A DNA stretch of 64,000 bases from Bog-159 sp963738375. GTDB lineage: Bacteria > Acidobacteriota > Terriglobia > Bryobacterales > Bryobacteraceae. Positions 38,961-48,246 of this stretch are shown piece after piece (the first letter of the stretch is position 1; every line of letters starts with the position of its first letter). The translations under genes and the position numbers were made by a program. The notes beneath the pieces were generated by a model. That model worked only from the letters and a program-made list of their open reading frames with translations. It ran no database searches and was not told the DNA's origin. Where the stretch lies: positions 186,001 through 250,000 of the forward strand of contig CAVTWL010000012.1 of the NCBI GenBank assembly GCA_963738375.1, in the 5' to 3' direction.

Positions 38961-40375
38961 TAACTCCTTTTGTTTCCAACCAATGCTCTTGTTTTCGGCC
39001 GTTCCGTGCAACCATGTGCAACCATCCGCACGGCTCCAGCTTTTTTCCCCACTTCGATGACATCACCCAGCGCATCGTTCCAGATCTTCGCCGCCGCGCG
39101 GCTATCGGCGGGGACCGCGTGGCTGTAGATCGAGAGCGTGATGTTCTGGTCGGCGTGGCCAAGGCGGCGGCAGACTTCCGCCAACGGAACTCCGTTGCGC
39201 AGTAATTCCGTGGCGTTCGTGTGCCTGAGCGAATGCAAGCTGACGCCGTCGAGTCCAACTTTGCCCATCAACTCCTTCACGCGGGCACCCAGGCGATCCG
39301 GCGAGTAGTAGGGCCCGTTCGGCTGGCAGAAGATCAAGTTGTGATCCTGGTATTCGGGACCGAACAACCGCTTATCCTCATCCTGTTCTGCGCGGTGATC
39401 GGCCAGCACGGGCAGCACCGAATCCGGCACCACGAAATGCCGCGGCTTCTCCGACTTGGTGCTCTTGACCCGCAGGCCCGCTTTGGTCTGCTCCAGCGAC
39501 TTGGATACGTTCAGTTCGCCCGTGGTCATATCCAGATCCGGCCATTGCAACGCCAGCAGTTCGCCGCGCCGACAACCGGTAGCGGACGCCAGGACGATGA
39601 ACGGGTACAATCTGGTGGTCTGGGCGCGATCAAAGAGGAGCTTCAGCTTTCCTTTGTCGACCACCGCGGGCTCCCGCTTCGGCAGCTTCGGAAGCTTCAC
39701 GCGCTTGTTCCGCATCGGGTGTTGGATTTTCAGGATGCCAAGCCGATCAGCTTCCGCCAGCGAGGTGTACAGCATCGTGGCAAGGTGGCGCACCGTCTTG
39801 GGCGCCAGCGGCCGGCCGTTCGGGTGCGCTTCTGTCACCATCCCGCCGTGGTCCTCGAGGTCGTGAACCATACGCTGGATCTGTGCTGTCGTGAGTTCAT
39901 TTAGCGGCGTTTTGCCGAGGTGGCGAATCAGGTACCCGGCAAATTCGCGGTAGCGCTCCAGCGTCTTGGGGGCCAGCGTGCGGCTGGCGTGCTTGTCGAG
40001 CCAATACCCAACGTACTCAGCAAACGTTGGGTCGACCTCCGCTGGGACTTGCTCGGCCGCGGCGCGGCGCTCTATCTCTTTCGTAAGCTCGGCCTCGGCG
40101 GCGGCCCGATCCGCGAAACCAGCCTTCTTGCCGTCGCCGAACTCGTAGTCCCACGTCACGGTCCCCAGGATGCCGCGGTGTTTGGTGACCTTGCCGTGGG
40201 TTTTTTCGTATTCGATGATGGCGTCCCGCATCGCGGCCGATGCGGCGGTCTTCGTCTCATATCCAGACTTCTGCCCGTACAAGCGCTTGCCCTTCGGATC
40301 GCGTCCCGCATCGAACTTGTACGCCCAGACAATCGTACCCGAGGGGAGTCGGCGCTTGAAAGCGCTGCCGTTCAT
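38960..40375 (-). CDS. int: Phage-type tyrosine site-specific integrase
   Basis: A 471-residue integrase. N-terminal arm-binding region (about 1-115), SAM-like core-binding domain (TFAEYVGYWLDKHASRTLAP), and catalytic domain with Arg in SATGCRRGELLALQW, His-x2-Arg in LHSLRHTNATELL, His in RRLGHADQNI and the nucleophile Tyr in LSIYSHAV. The stop codon touches the attL core in the tRNA-Asp gene. The start overlaps the repressor stop (ATGA, 40372-40375), so integrase and repressor are co-expressed from the leftward promoter near 40864-40891. It should integrate and, with the excisionase, excise the element. Confidence 0.96.
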
Positions 40376-40824
40376 TCGTCCTCCTCGCCCGCCCCCTTCA
40401 TGCCTGTCGGCCTCGGCAGGTGAAGATTCAATTTGTCCAGTTCGGGCATGAGTTTTTCCAGTCTCTTGATGGCGTTGCCGATCTTGACAACCGGTTTGTC
40501 GCTCCCGTATTTGAAGTCGTTCAACATCAAGGCGAGATCCGCGTGTATGCCGCCAATGGTGTGAGATGCCAGCGCGCCGAGTGCGGTAAGCCGACCGGCT
40601 ACGCCCATCTCCTTTACCAGCTTCTCTCGGAAAACATCGGCGACCTTGAATTGGCCGTTTTTCATGGCGATTTGGTACAGGCTTCCGAGTGATTTGCCTT
40701 CGGGTTCTCGGCCTCGTTCGTAGTTGGTAATCGCGCCAATGGAAAGCCCTAATTCGTTGGCGAAGGCCTGCTGCGACATATTCAGGCTCTGCCGAAGGCG
40801 CTTGATTGCGGTGGTTAGATCCAT
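40372..40824 (-). CDS. XRE-family transcriptional repressor
   Basis: A 150-residue regulator. N-terminal Cro/C1-type helix-turn-helix (LRQSLNMSQQAFANELGLSI then GAITNYERGREPEGK), and a C-terminal helical domain of unknown role. GAGGAG lies 7 bases before the ATG. It is transcribed leftward with the integrase and divergently from the excisionase-primase-terminase operon, the standard position of a lysogeny or satellite master repressor. Three GTACA repeats between the divergent genes are likely its operators. Confidence 0.9.
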   Translation of the reverse strand: MDLTTAIKRLRQSLNMSQQAFANELGLSIGAITNYERGREPEGKSLGSLYQIAMKNGQFKVADVFREKLVKEMGVAGRLTALGALASHTIGGIHADLALMLNDFKYGSDKPVVKIGNAIKRLEKLMPELDKLNLHLPRPTGMKGAGEEDE

Positions 40825-40851
40825 CTAAGTTCTCCTCTTTCGACGGGCGAT

Positions 40852-40917
40852 TTGACGTGCTATACTATACAGCGTAGTAGTACATTGTCAAAGTACAGCG
40901 ACGCAGTACATATTAAG
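40852..40917. promoter_or_regulatory. Divergent promoter/operator region of the element
   Basis: On the minus strand, TTGACA (40886-40891) and TATAGT (40864-40869) are spaced 16 bases apart and face the repressor gene: a near-consensus sigma-70 promoter. GTACA occurs three times between 40879 and 40911 (AGTACAT, AGTACAG, AGTACAT), suggesting repeated repressor binding sites over the promoter. A rightward promoter is less clear (TTGACG at 40852-40857 without a good -10). Confidence 0.6.
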
Positions 40918-40960
40918 TATGGCACTTAGACCCCGAGAATGCAAGACGAAAGAGGACCAT

Positions 40961-41170
40961 ATGGACGGAACGACACTCGACGCCACGCTGAGCGTGGATG
41001 AGGCCCACGCCCTGATCGGGAAACAGAAGATCTCTCGCGGCGGCCTCTACAACGCGATCAAGCGGAAGGAGGTCCCGCACCTGCGCCTTGGCCATCGAAT
41101 TCTGATTCCTCGCCACGCTTTTATGAAATGGCTGGAATCCGCAGGCCAATCCCCGACTCAGGCGGCGTGA
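40961..41170 (+). CDS. Excisionase-type helix-turn-helix protein
   Basis: A 69-residue protein of the HTH_17/excisionase family: SVDEAHALIGKQKISRGGLY then IKRKEVPHLRLGHRILIPR, a winged helix that recognises short direct repeats. The ATG at 40961 follows AAGAGGA and is preferred to 40919. The stop overlaps the primase start (TGATG). First gene of the rightward operon; likely a recombination directionality factor or early activator. Confidence 0.82.
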   Translation: MDGTTLDATLSVDEAHALIGKQKISRGGLYNAIKRKEVPHLRLGHRILIPRHAFMKWLESAGQSPTQAA

Positions 41171-43545
41171 TGAGCAGCGTCTCGGTACATTCCGCCGGTG
41201 ACTTCACGCCATCAGAGGTTTCCCGCTACTGGAAAGACCGCCTTCCCGGCATGCTCCAGCAGGGGAACGAGTGGCGCTATCACTGCGAACTCCACGGCGG
41301 TACACGCGATAGCCTCAGCGTCAACGGTCAGAACGGCCTGTGGTATTGCCACAGCAAATGTGGGCGCGGCGGATCGATGATCGATTTCGAAATGGCGTTC
41401 TCCAATTCAGACTTCGTGACCGCCGCCAACGAAGTCCGGCGTATTGTTGGTCGGCCCTTCATTCGCCAGGCGGACCGAGAGCCGGAAATGAAGTGGGGGC
41501 TGCCGGGGTTCTCGCATCAGTACCTGCGGGAGCGCATCGAAAAGGTCGAAGCGAAACGTGGCTGGAAGCACGCAGCGGTGTATCCCTACTTCTTCGCCGA
41601 CGGAAAGCTCTCTTACGTGAAGGTCCGCTTTATCGACAAGCAGAATGACAAGACCTTCCGGCAGTGGGCCGTCTCATCGAAGGGCGGCTGGGTTCCGCGG
41701 AATAAGGCTGGCAGGGAGCCGTTGCTATACCGGCTGAACACTTTGGCCGCCGCGCCCGAAATCTTCATCTGCAACGGCGAGAAAGCCGCCGATCGTGGCG
41801 CGGCCGAATTGGGGATCTCACCACGTGCACGCCGGATGGCGAAGGCAAGTGGTGGGGCGAGTACACCAAGGCGCTCGTGGGCAAGCTGGTCCGCATCGTC
41901 ACCGACAACGATGAAAAGGGCAAGCTGCACGGCAAGGTCGTCTCCGAAGCTCTGGTGCGTCACGCGGCGGAAGTGAAGATCATCAAATTGTCCGGCCTTC
42001 CGCCGAAGGGCGACCTGTGGGATTGGGTCGAGGCCGGCGGCAACCGCGAGCGGCTCGCCGAGATCGTGGCCGCGACCCCGGCACTGCAGGTGCCGCCGGC
42101 GCCCGCGGAAGCGCCAGCGCCAGACCCGCACTACGTTGCTGCGGCGGCGTCTGTCGAGTACCCGCTGCTCAAGCAGCTTCGCAACGACACCGGCAACGCC
42201 GACCGCCTGATCCTGAAGTTCGGAGATCGCCTCCGCTATTGCCCCGCATTTAAGAAGTGGCTGGTATGGGATGGTCGCCGCTGGGCCGTCGATGACCAGG
42301 GCGCTCCGCCGCCTCGCCAAGAGGACCATGCTGGAGTACCTGGCGCAGGCCGTCGATGCCGGCGACGAAGGTCAACAGGGGTTCGCATACTCATCTCTCG
42401 AAGCCCGCCGCATCGCCAACCTGCTCACCATGGCCGAGTGCGAACTGGTGATCACGCCGGACAAGCTCGACACGCATCCGTTCCTGCTGAACTTTCTAAA
42501 CGGCGTGATCGATCTGGAAACCGGCGCGCTGCTGCCGCACGACCCCGAGCGATTCATCACCAAGCTCGTGCGCTACAACTGCAACCCGCAGGCCGCCTGC
42601 CCGCTGTTCCTAAGCTTCATCGCGCGCATCATGGGCAACCACCCCGACGCCTCCGAAGCGGAACTGGACCGCGCCGAACGCATGGTCTCTTACCTGCAGC
42701 GCGCCTTTGGCTATAGCCTGACCGGGACCACTGCGGAGAAGGCAGTGTTCGTTCCGTTCGGCGCCGGGAACAACGGCAAAACGACGCTGCTCTCCACGTT
42801 CCTGCACCTGCTGGAAGAGTATGCCGTTCTGCTCCAGGTGGACACGCTCATGGTGCGCCAGGAGTCCAACAACACTCAGGCCGACCTGGCCGACCTCCGA
42901 GGCGCCCGTTTCGTCATGACCTCGGAGACGGAAGAGGGCCAGCGCCTCTCCCAGGGTAAGCTGAAGCGCATCACGCAGGGCATGGGGAAGATCAAGGCCG
43001 TCAGAAAATACGAAAATCCCATCGAGTTTCCCGAGACGCATAAGTTGTGGATGGATACGAACTCGAAGCCGGTGATCCGCGCGGCCGACGACCGGGCTAC
43101 CTTCAACCGTCTGCACCCCATCCCGTTCACCGTGACGATCCCGGCGGATGAGATCGACAAGAGCCTGCCGCGCAAGCTGCTGGCGGAAGCCGAAGGCATC
43201 CTGGCATGGGCCGTCGCGGGCGCCATCGACTGGCGGCATAACGGCCTGGGAAAGCCGCCGGAGGTCACTGCCGCCAACGACGATTGGAAGGCCGAGAACG
43301 ATCAGCTTGGCCGCTTCATCGAAGACTACTGCGTGGTGGGCGCATCCTTCAGTAGCCGGGCCCGCCCGCTGTACCTGTGCTACCGCGAGTGGGCCGAGGG
43401 CGCCGGCGAGACCGCTGCCACCGAGACCATGTTCGGCAGGCGCCTGACGGCTCGCGGTTTCTCCAAGGAAGACCGCCGCTACGGCATGGTTTACATCGGC
43501 ATCGCGGTGCGCCCCTCCGGCAGCGCCTCGGAGGAAAAGCTATGA
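41170..43545 (+). pseudogene. P4-type phage/plasmid primase-helicase, two frameshifts
   Basis: Reconstructs to about 790 residues. N-terminal CHC2-like zinc finger (YHCELHGGTRDS, LWYCHSKCGRGG), a TOPRIM-like part (EIFICNGEKAADRGAAELG and VRIVTDNDEKGKLHG), and a C-terminal D5/P4-type helicase (FLLNFLNGVIDLETGALLPH, Walker A GAGNNGKTTLLS, ETHKLWMDTNSKPVIRAADD). One G is missing from a G run at 41815-41818, and one extra G lies near 42300 (in CAGGGCG). All domains are otherwise intact, so these may be sequencing errors. The protein would prime and unwind replication of the excised element, as alpha does in satellite P4. Confidence 0.88.
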
Positions 43546-43823
43546 CGGCTTCGGCGGTGTGGAGGGTTTTGGAGCGCGGTGGGTTGTGGGAGGTTTATCT
43601 CAAACATTTCTCCATCCCCGCGTACATAGAACCGTTTTTGAAAAATACCCCCCACAACTCTCCACACTCTCAAACCCTCCACGGAACAGGGCGTGGGAAC
43701 TCTTTCTCCGAGCCGCCCGAATCCAGGGACCTGACCGGAGGCCGGCGCCGGCCGCGGGTAAAAGGATCGCGGAGGAAAGCTGCGTTTGGAAATATTCGCA
43801 AGTTGACAGAGGTTGACGGTTGA
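43542..43823 (+). CDS. Small hypothetical protein of the element
   Basis: A 93-residue frame whose ATG overlaps the primase stop (ATGA, 43542-43545). It begins TASAVWRVLERGGLWEVYLK and has a basic C-terminal part (GGRRRPRVKGSRRKAAFG). No family recognised. Tight coupling on both sides (the terminase gene starts within 5 bases of its end) is the main support; coding is plausible but not proven. Confidence 0.5.
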   Translation: MTASAVWRVLERGGLWEVYLKHFSIPAYIEPFLKNTPHNSPHSQTLHGTGRGNSFSEPPESRDLTGGRRRPRVKGSRRKAAFGNIRKLTEVDG

Positions 43824-43827
43824 CACC

Positions 43828-44373
43828 ATGGCTCTGATTTCCATGCGGGAGTTCGCGCGGCGGAACGGCGTTAGCGCCGAAGCCGTATCGAAGGCGGTGA
43901 AGACCGGCAGACTCCCCGTGCACGATGGCAAACTCGATCCGGCCGAGGCGCAGACCGCCTGGGACCGCAGTAAGGACCCTGCCCGCGCCGGGCGCAAGTT
44001 GCCGCGCGTATCTCAGGAAATTCCTAAGATGCGTCCCGATCCTCAGCACGCTGCTGCCAGGGCACCGGCCTCGTTCCCCGCCGGATTTGGTGGCCACCCC
44101 TACAGCGAAGTGAAGACCCGCCGCGAAGGCGTGCTGCTCATGCGCGACCAGGTCGAACTGAAGCGCCTGCTCGGCGAGCTGGTCCCGGTCGCGGACGTGG
44201 GCGCGAAGATCGACGCCATGATTCAGATCGCGAAGGGGAGGTTCCTGTCCCTCGGCCATAAACTCGCGCTACGGCTCGCGAATGAGAACGACGCAGCCAA
44301 GTGTCAGGAGATCGTTGACGAGGCGGTCCGAGAGATTCTGATAGACCTCGCCGCCGCCGGAGATTCAATCTAA
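43828..44373 (+). CDS. Terminase small subunit-like DNA-packaging protein (Nu1-like)
   Basis: A 181-residue protein. Residues 1-45 form a winged HTH with the Nu1-like pattern (ALISMREFARRNGVSAEAVS, then GRLPVHDGKLDPAEAQTAWD); the C-terminal half is helical (KTRREGVLLMRDQVELKRLL) and would oligomerise. It recognises the packaging site and recruits the large subunit. Its stop overlaps the start of the GpA-type large subunit (TAATG), as in lambda-like nu1-A pairs. A TTG at 43813 is an alternative start. Confidence 0.82.
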   Translation: MALISMREFARRNGVSAEAVSKAVKTGRLPVHDGKLDPAEAQTAWDRSKDPARAGRKLPRVSQEIPKMRPDPQHAAARAPASFPAGFGGHPYSEVKTRREGVLLMRDQVELKRLLGELVPVADVGAKIDAMIQIAKGRFLSLGHKLALRLANENDAAKCQEIVDEAVREILIDLAAAGDSI

Positions 44374-46274
44374 TGACCGCTGCAGAACTGGTAAGAAGCA
44401 AGATGCGGAACTGGGCCCCGCCGCCTCGCATGACCGTCAGCCAGTGGGCCGACGAGTTTCGCTATCTGTCCTCTGAGTCGGGCGCTGCCGCCGGCAAATG
44501 GCGTACGCTGCCGTTCCAGCGCGAGATCTTCGACGCCTTCTGCGATCCAGCCGTACACACCGTGGTGGTGATGAGCGCCACCCAAATGGTGAAAACGGTC
44601 TTCATCGAGAACGCGCTCGGCTACATCGTGGATCACGATCCCGGCCCTACGCTGCTGATTGTGCCGCGCGACTCGGATGCTGATCGGTTTTCGAAGATCC
44701 GGATGGCTCCGATGATCCGCGATACGGCGTGCCTGCGCGGGAAGGTGTCCGACGTGAAGACGGCGCGGACCACCAACACGCTTAACTACAAATCGTTTCC
44801 CGGCGGCCATCTCACCATCGCCGCGGCGGGCTCGCCGGGCAACTTGGCCGCGTTGCCGATCCGCTACCTGCTCTGCGACGAGATTGATAAATATCCCGCC
44901 TCCGCAGGGGCAGAGGGCGATCCTTTGAGCTTGGCCGCCAAGCGGCAGGCCACGTTCTGGAACCGCAAGAGCGTCCTGTGCTGCTCGCCCACGGTGGATG
45001 GCGAGTCGCGCATCCAGAAAGCCTACCAGGGTTCCGATAGGCGGCAATTCTATGTGAACTGCCACGTTTGCGGCGAGGCCCAGAGCCTCGAATGGCGTCA
45101 GGTGAAATGGAACAACGACTTGCCGGCGAAGGAGCAGCGCGCCGCGACGGCCCACTACGAATGTGAGCACTGCCATACCGCCTGGAATGACGTGGAACGC
45201 TGGCGCGCTGTAGAGAATGGCCGCTGGGCAGCGGGCGCTTCGTCCAACGGCGTGGCCGGATTCCACATCAGCGAGCTCTATTCGCCTTGGAAGCGGCTCA
45301 GCGAAATCGCCCTGGACTTCCTGGTGAAGAAGGATGATCCCGAGCAGCTTAAGACGTTCATCAACACATCGTTGGCCGAGACGTTCGTGCTGCGCGGTGA
45401 AGCGCCGGCGGCCGACGCGATCTACGGCAAGCGCGAGTTCTATGAGCAGGGCGTGGCGCCGGCCGGATGCCTGTTCCTCACCATGTTCGTGGACGTGCAG
45501 CAAGATCGCCTGGAATGCGAACTCAAAGGCTGGGGCCGCGACGGCCAATGCTGGTCCATCGGCGCAGAAGTAATTTCCGGCGATACGTCGCAGCAGGCGG
45601 TTTGGGATACGCTGCACGCGGCCATCAGGCAAGACTACCCCCGCGCGAACGGCGGAACCTTGCCGCTCTGGGCCGTGGGCATCGATTCGGGATACCGGCC
45701 GCAGCGGGTGTACGAATTCGCTGCCAAGTATGCGCAGCCTGCCTACGGGCCGACGGGCGCGAAGCTGTGCGCCGTAAGGACCGTGGTGCCCACGAAGGGC
45801 GGCCATGCATGGGACCGCGCCATAGAGGGTTTCTCCGCGATAGACGCGGCCAGGAAACGCGGCGGAATGCGCATTCTGACGCTCGGGGCATCGTTCCTCA
45901 AGCAAGCTGTATATGACTCTTTGCGCCAGCCGATGCCCGCTGGAGGAGGCGAATATCCCGCCGGTTACTGGCACTATCCCAACTACGAATACTCGTGGTT
46001 CCAAGGGTTGACTTCCGAATCGCGCGTGGTGCGGGAAAACGGCAAGCCGGAGTGGGTGCATGACAAGTCCGTGCGCAACGAGCCGCTCGATTTGGCCGTG
46101 GGGAACCTGGCAATGTATCACCTGTGCCGGACCTGCACGGATCGATTCACCGAGAGCACTTGGCGGCGGCTGGAGAAGCTTGCCGCAGGTCAGCAGGAGG
46201 CTGAACCGCAGCCGGCGGTGCCACGCAGGGAACGGGAGCCGTGGATTGAGCGGAGGGATTGGTTCAGGAGGTAA
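44373..46274 (+). CDS. Phage terminase large subunit, GpA family
   Basis: A 633-residue packaging motor. The ATPase domain has a variant Walker A in VMSATQMVKTVFIENALGY and Walker B in RYLLCDEIDKYPASAG; a Cys cluster (CHVCGEAQS, YECEHCHTAW) lies between domains; the nuclease domain has acidic residues in FVDVQQDRLECELKGWG and AVGIDSGYRPQRV. This is the lambda gpA class, which cuts at cos sites and translocates DNA into a prohead. It is intact and coupled to the small subunit, but no portal gene follows, where lambda-like phages would have one. Confidence 0.95.
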   Translation: MTAAELVRSKMRNWAPPPRMTVSQWADEFRYLSSESGAAAGKWRTLPFQREIFDAFCDPAVHTVVVMSATQMVKTVFIENALGYIVDHDPGPTLLIVPRDSDADRFSKIRMAPMIRDTACLRGKVSDVKTARTTNTLNYKSFPGGHLTIAAAGSPGNLAALPIRYLLCDEIDKYPASAGAEGDPLSLAAKRQATFWNRKSVLCCSPTVDGESRIQKAYQGSDRRQFYVNCHVCGEAQSLEWRQVKWNNDLPAKEQRAATAHYECEHCHTAWNDVERWRAVENGRWAAGASSNGVAGFHISELYSPWKRLSEIALDFLVKKDDPEQLKTFINTSLAETFVLRGEAPAADAIYGKREFYEQGVAPAGCLFLTMFVDVQQDRLECELKGWGRDGQCWSIGAEVISGDTSQQAVWDTLHAAIRQDYPRANGGTLPLWAVGIDSGYRPQRVYEFAAKYAQPAYGPTGAKLCAVRTVVPTKGGHAWDRAIEGFSAIDAARKRGGMRILTLGASFLKQAVYDSLRQPMPAGGGEYPAGYWHYPNYEYSWFQGLTSESRVVRENGKPEWVHDKSVRNEPLDLAVGNLAMYHLCRTCTDRFTESTWRRLEKLAAGQQEAEPQPAVPRREREPWIERRDWFRR

Positions 46275-46276
46275 CC

Positions 46277-46632
46277 ATGTCGCAGAACTGCAATCAAATC
46301 CAGAACGGTAGCAACGAGAAGTGCGCGAAGTGTGGGGCCGTCCATCCCCGGATGCACCGCGCCGGACCGCTATTCCGGCGGCGCATCTACTGCGGCGCAT
46401 GCTGTACGGCATGTCACCCGAAGCCGGCTGCGCCCGCGCCGGCGAAGCGCAGGCGCAGCGGTTCCAGTGGGACGGCTGGGGTCCGCCGCGGGGTCCCGAC
46501 GGCCTCTATCTCGATCCCGAGGACGACGGGTTCTACCGCGATGAGCAGCGCCGTCAATGGATTGACGAGCATTCGCCGCGTGGCGAAACGCGATGGATAC
46601 CGTGCCGCCATTGGTTCGGGAGGCGCCGGTGA
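46277..46632 (+). pseudogene. Small Cys-rich (zinc ribbon-like) protein with a probable frameshift
   Basis: From the ATG at 46277 the frame reads NEKCAKCGAVHPRMHRAGPL then YCGACCTACHP, a C-x2-C...C-x2-C zinc-binding pattern. After about residue 60 the frame turns Arg/Ser-rich, while an overlapping frame reads FQWDGWGPPRGPDGLYLDPE, DDGFYRDEQRRQWIDEHS and ends at 46632, where the next gene starts (GTGA). A single indel near 46440-46470 would join them into one protein of about 117 residues. No named family; a packaging or regulatory accessory is possible. Confidence 0.6.
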
Positions 46633-47642
46633 ACACGAATTTCATGATGTACAAATCCAAGTCGAAGGAGAAGGAAAGTATGTTTGCGAACGTAGAAGAA
46701 GCGACGGTTGAGATTCAAAAGTACGCCGCCAAGGAATTGAAGCTGCTTGGCGATCACCGCGAGGCTGTCGCCATGGTTTCGGCCGCCGAGCTCAGTGCCG
46801 GTGACGCCCTTCTGGATGCGGTGGAGGCTGAATCCGCCAATGCGGCGATAGAGCAGATCGTGCGCGCAAAGTCCAGCGTGGCCGCGATTGAGGCGTCAAT
46901 CCGCGCTTGCCGCGCGCGGCGCCTGGAGGCCATCAAGGGCAAGATCGCCGTCGAAGCCGCGGATTGGCGCAGGCGCGCCGATGAAGCTCGCGCTGAACAG
47001 GACCGCATCACGGCCAAGACCAAGAAGCACGTCGATGCGCTCAAGCAACTGGAGGGCGTCGAGTTCATCCCGGCGTCCACGCCCAAATCGAGCACGTGGG
47101 GTGCGCGGGCATTCGGGTGCGAGGATAAGGCGGTCCAGTTGGAGACGGCTAGCGTTCCGCGAAACGGCGGCGCGCAGTTGGACGATGTCACCTCGGCAAT
47201 CTCGCTGGTGGAAATGGTGCTGCGCCATGAGAGTGATGGCCCCTCCGCGCAGGAGGTCTTTGCGTGGGCTGCGGCCTGCGATCCGGACGACCGCTTCGGT
47301 AATCTGCCCCGCTCTTTCCGTGTGACCTGGCACGACGGTGTCATCGACTATCGCGACTCGTATTGCCAGGTGACCGCCCTGGCGCCGTCGGCCGGCATCT
47401 CGATTTATACGATGAGGGACCTTGGTCCCGACATGGCACAGGCCATCTTCCGCGCGCCGGTGAACATGCAGCCCGCCCCCAGGATTGTCAAAGTTGTGGC
47501 TCCTGCCCCAGAGCCGCTGGCCGCCCCGCCGATGACCGATCCTGCTCCCGTGGGAGGCGGTCTCCGGGTCGATCAGTACCTCGGCCGCGAGTACGGGCGG
47601 CGCTGGGGAGCCGAGCAGCCGAAGGAGGAGGTGCAGTCTTGA
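46629..47642 (+). CDS. Hypothetical phage-type protein with coiled-coil region
   Basis: A 337-residue protein. The GTG at 46629 overlaps the previous stop and has GGGAGG five bases upstream; an ATG at 46680 (FANVEEATVEIQKYAAKEL), also with a ribosome site, is the alternative. Residues 20-150 are Ala/Glu/Arg-rich and predicted as long helices or coiled coil (IRACRARRLEAIKGKIAVEA, DEARAEQDRITAKTKKHVDA). The C-terminal part is mixed (FRVTWHDGVIDYRDSYCQVT). Not recognised as a portal, scaffold or capsid protein, although its place after the terminase is where a head gene would sit. Confidence 0.7.
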   Translation: MNTNFMMYKSKSKEKESMFANVEEATVEIQKYAAKELKLLGDHREAVAMVSAAELSAGDALLDAVEAESANAAIEQIVRAKSSVAAIEASIRACRARRLEAIKGKIAVEAADWRRRADEARAEQDRITAKTKKHVDALKQLEGVEFIPASTPKSSTWGARAFGCEDKAVQLETASVPRNGGAQLDDVTSAISLVEMVLRHESDGPSAQEVFAWAAACDPDDRFGNLPRSFRVTWHDGVIDYRDSYCQVTALAPSAGISIYTMRDLGPDMAQAIFRAPVNMQPAPRIVKVVAPAPEPLAAPPMTDPAPVGGGLRVDQYLGREYGRRWGAEQPKEEVQS

Positions 47643-47779
47643 CGGCGGTTTCCGAGGAGTGGCGCGAGTCGTACGTCGTGCCCCACATCATGATCACCCT
47701 GGCGGGCCACTGCGCGGTGGCTCGCGCCCGCCGACCGGACAGGGATGCTGGAAACGCCAGATGGATTGGGACGAACTGA
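47639..47779 (+). CDS. Possible 46-residue peptide
   Basis: A TTG start overlaps the previous stop (TTGA); the frame reads TAVSEEWRESYVVPHIMITL and ends at 47779, overlapping the next gene by 19 bases. No family and no independent support beyond tight coupling; it may be spurious. Confidence 0.3.
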   Translation: MTAVSEEWRESYVVPHIMITLAGHCAVARARRPDRDAGNARWIGTN

Positions 47780-48246
47780 TCTGTATCCACGAAGCCGCCC
47801 ATACGGTGGTTGCGGTCGCCGTCGGCCATCACCAGAACGGCGCCGCCGTCGAGAAGACCGAGAGGGGCTGCCGGGGAATTGCCGAGCATTCCCCGGCCAT
47901 GCTGACAGAAGGAACGCCCGATCATCCTACCTTTGAAGACTTCGACAAGCTGCTGCCCGACTTCCGCAAGGCAACCGCATACGCTCAGCTTGCTGTAGGA
48001 ACGGTGGGATGGTTGAAGTACCTGCGAACGCTGTGGCTCCGGACCGATAGCATCCTGGAACGACATTGGCTTGCCACGAAGATGCTGGCGTCGGAGCTCA
48101 GCGAAAAAGGGGTAGTTCGACGGGATCGCGCCCAAGACATTCTCGACAGATGGATGTCGGTACGCGGCGGCTCGATGTTGGAAGCACTCGGCTACCAACA
48201 GCCCGTTTGCCAGTACGTCGCATCCACTGCGGAAATTCCGCAGTGA
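47761..48246 (+). CDS. Small HEAAH-motif (putative zinc metalloprotease-like) protein
   Basis: A 161-residue protein starting at the ATG at 47761. It opens with WDELICIHEAAHTVVAVAVG: an HExxH zinc-protease motif (His10, Glu11, His14) in the sequence style of the FtsH peptidase (M41) helix. The rest is helical (LLPDFRKATAYAQLAVGTVG, RDRAQDILDRWMSVRGGSML), and the third zinc ligand could be one of the downstream Asp/Glu residues. Element-encoded proteases of this kind can cleave repressors, toxins or head proteins; the role here is unknown. The stop overlaps the next possible gene (GTGA). Confidence 0.65.
   Translation: MDWDELICIHEAAHTVVAVAVGHHQNGAAVEKTERGCRGIAEHSPAMLTEGTPDHPTFEDFDKLLPDFRKATAYAQLAVGTVGWLKYLRTLWLRTDSILERHWLATKMLASELSEKGVVRRDRAQDILDRWMSVRGGSMLEALGYQQPVCQYVASTAEIPQ

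Noticed and set aside
44370..46412. 680-codon open frame antisense to the terminase large subunit
   Set aside because: It mirrors the codon pattern of the terminase, has no family features and no ribosome site.
46629..47642. Portal or capsid protein after the terminase
   Set aside because: The sequence is a coiled coil plus a mixed domain with no portal, capsid or scaffold signature that I can recognise, so I left it hypothetical.
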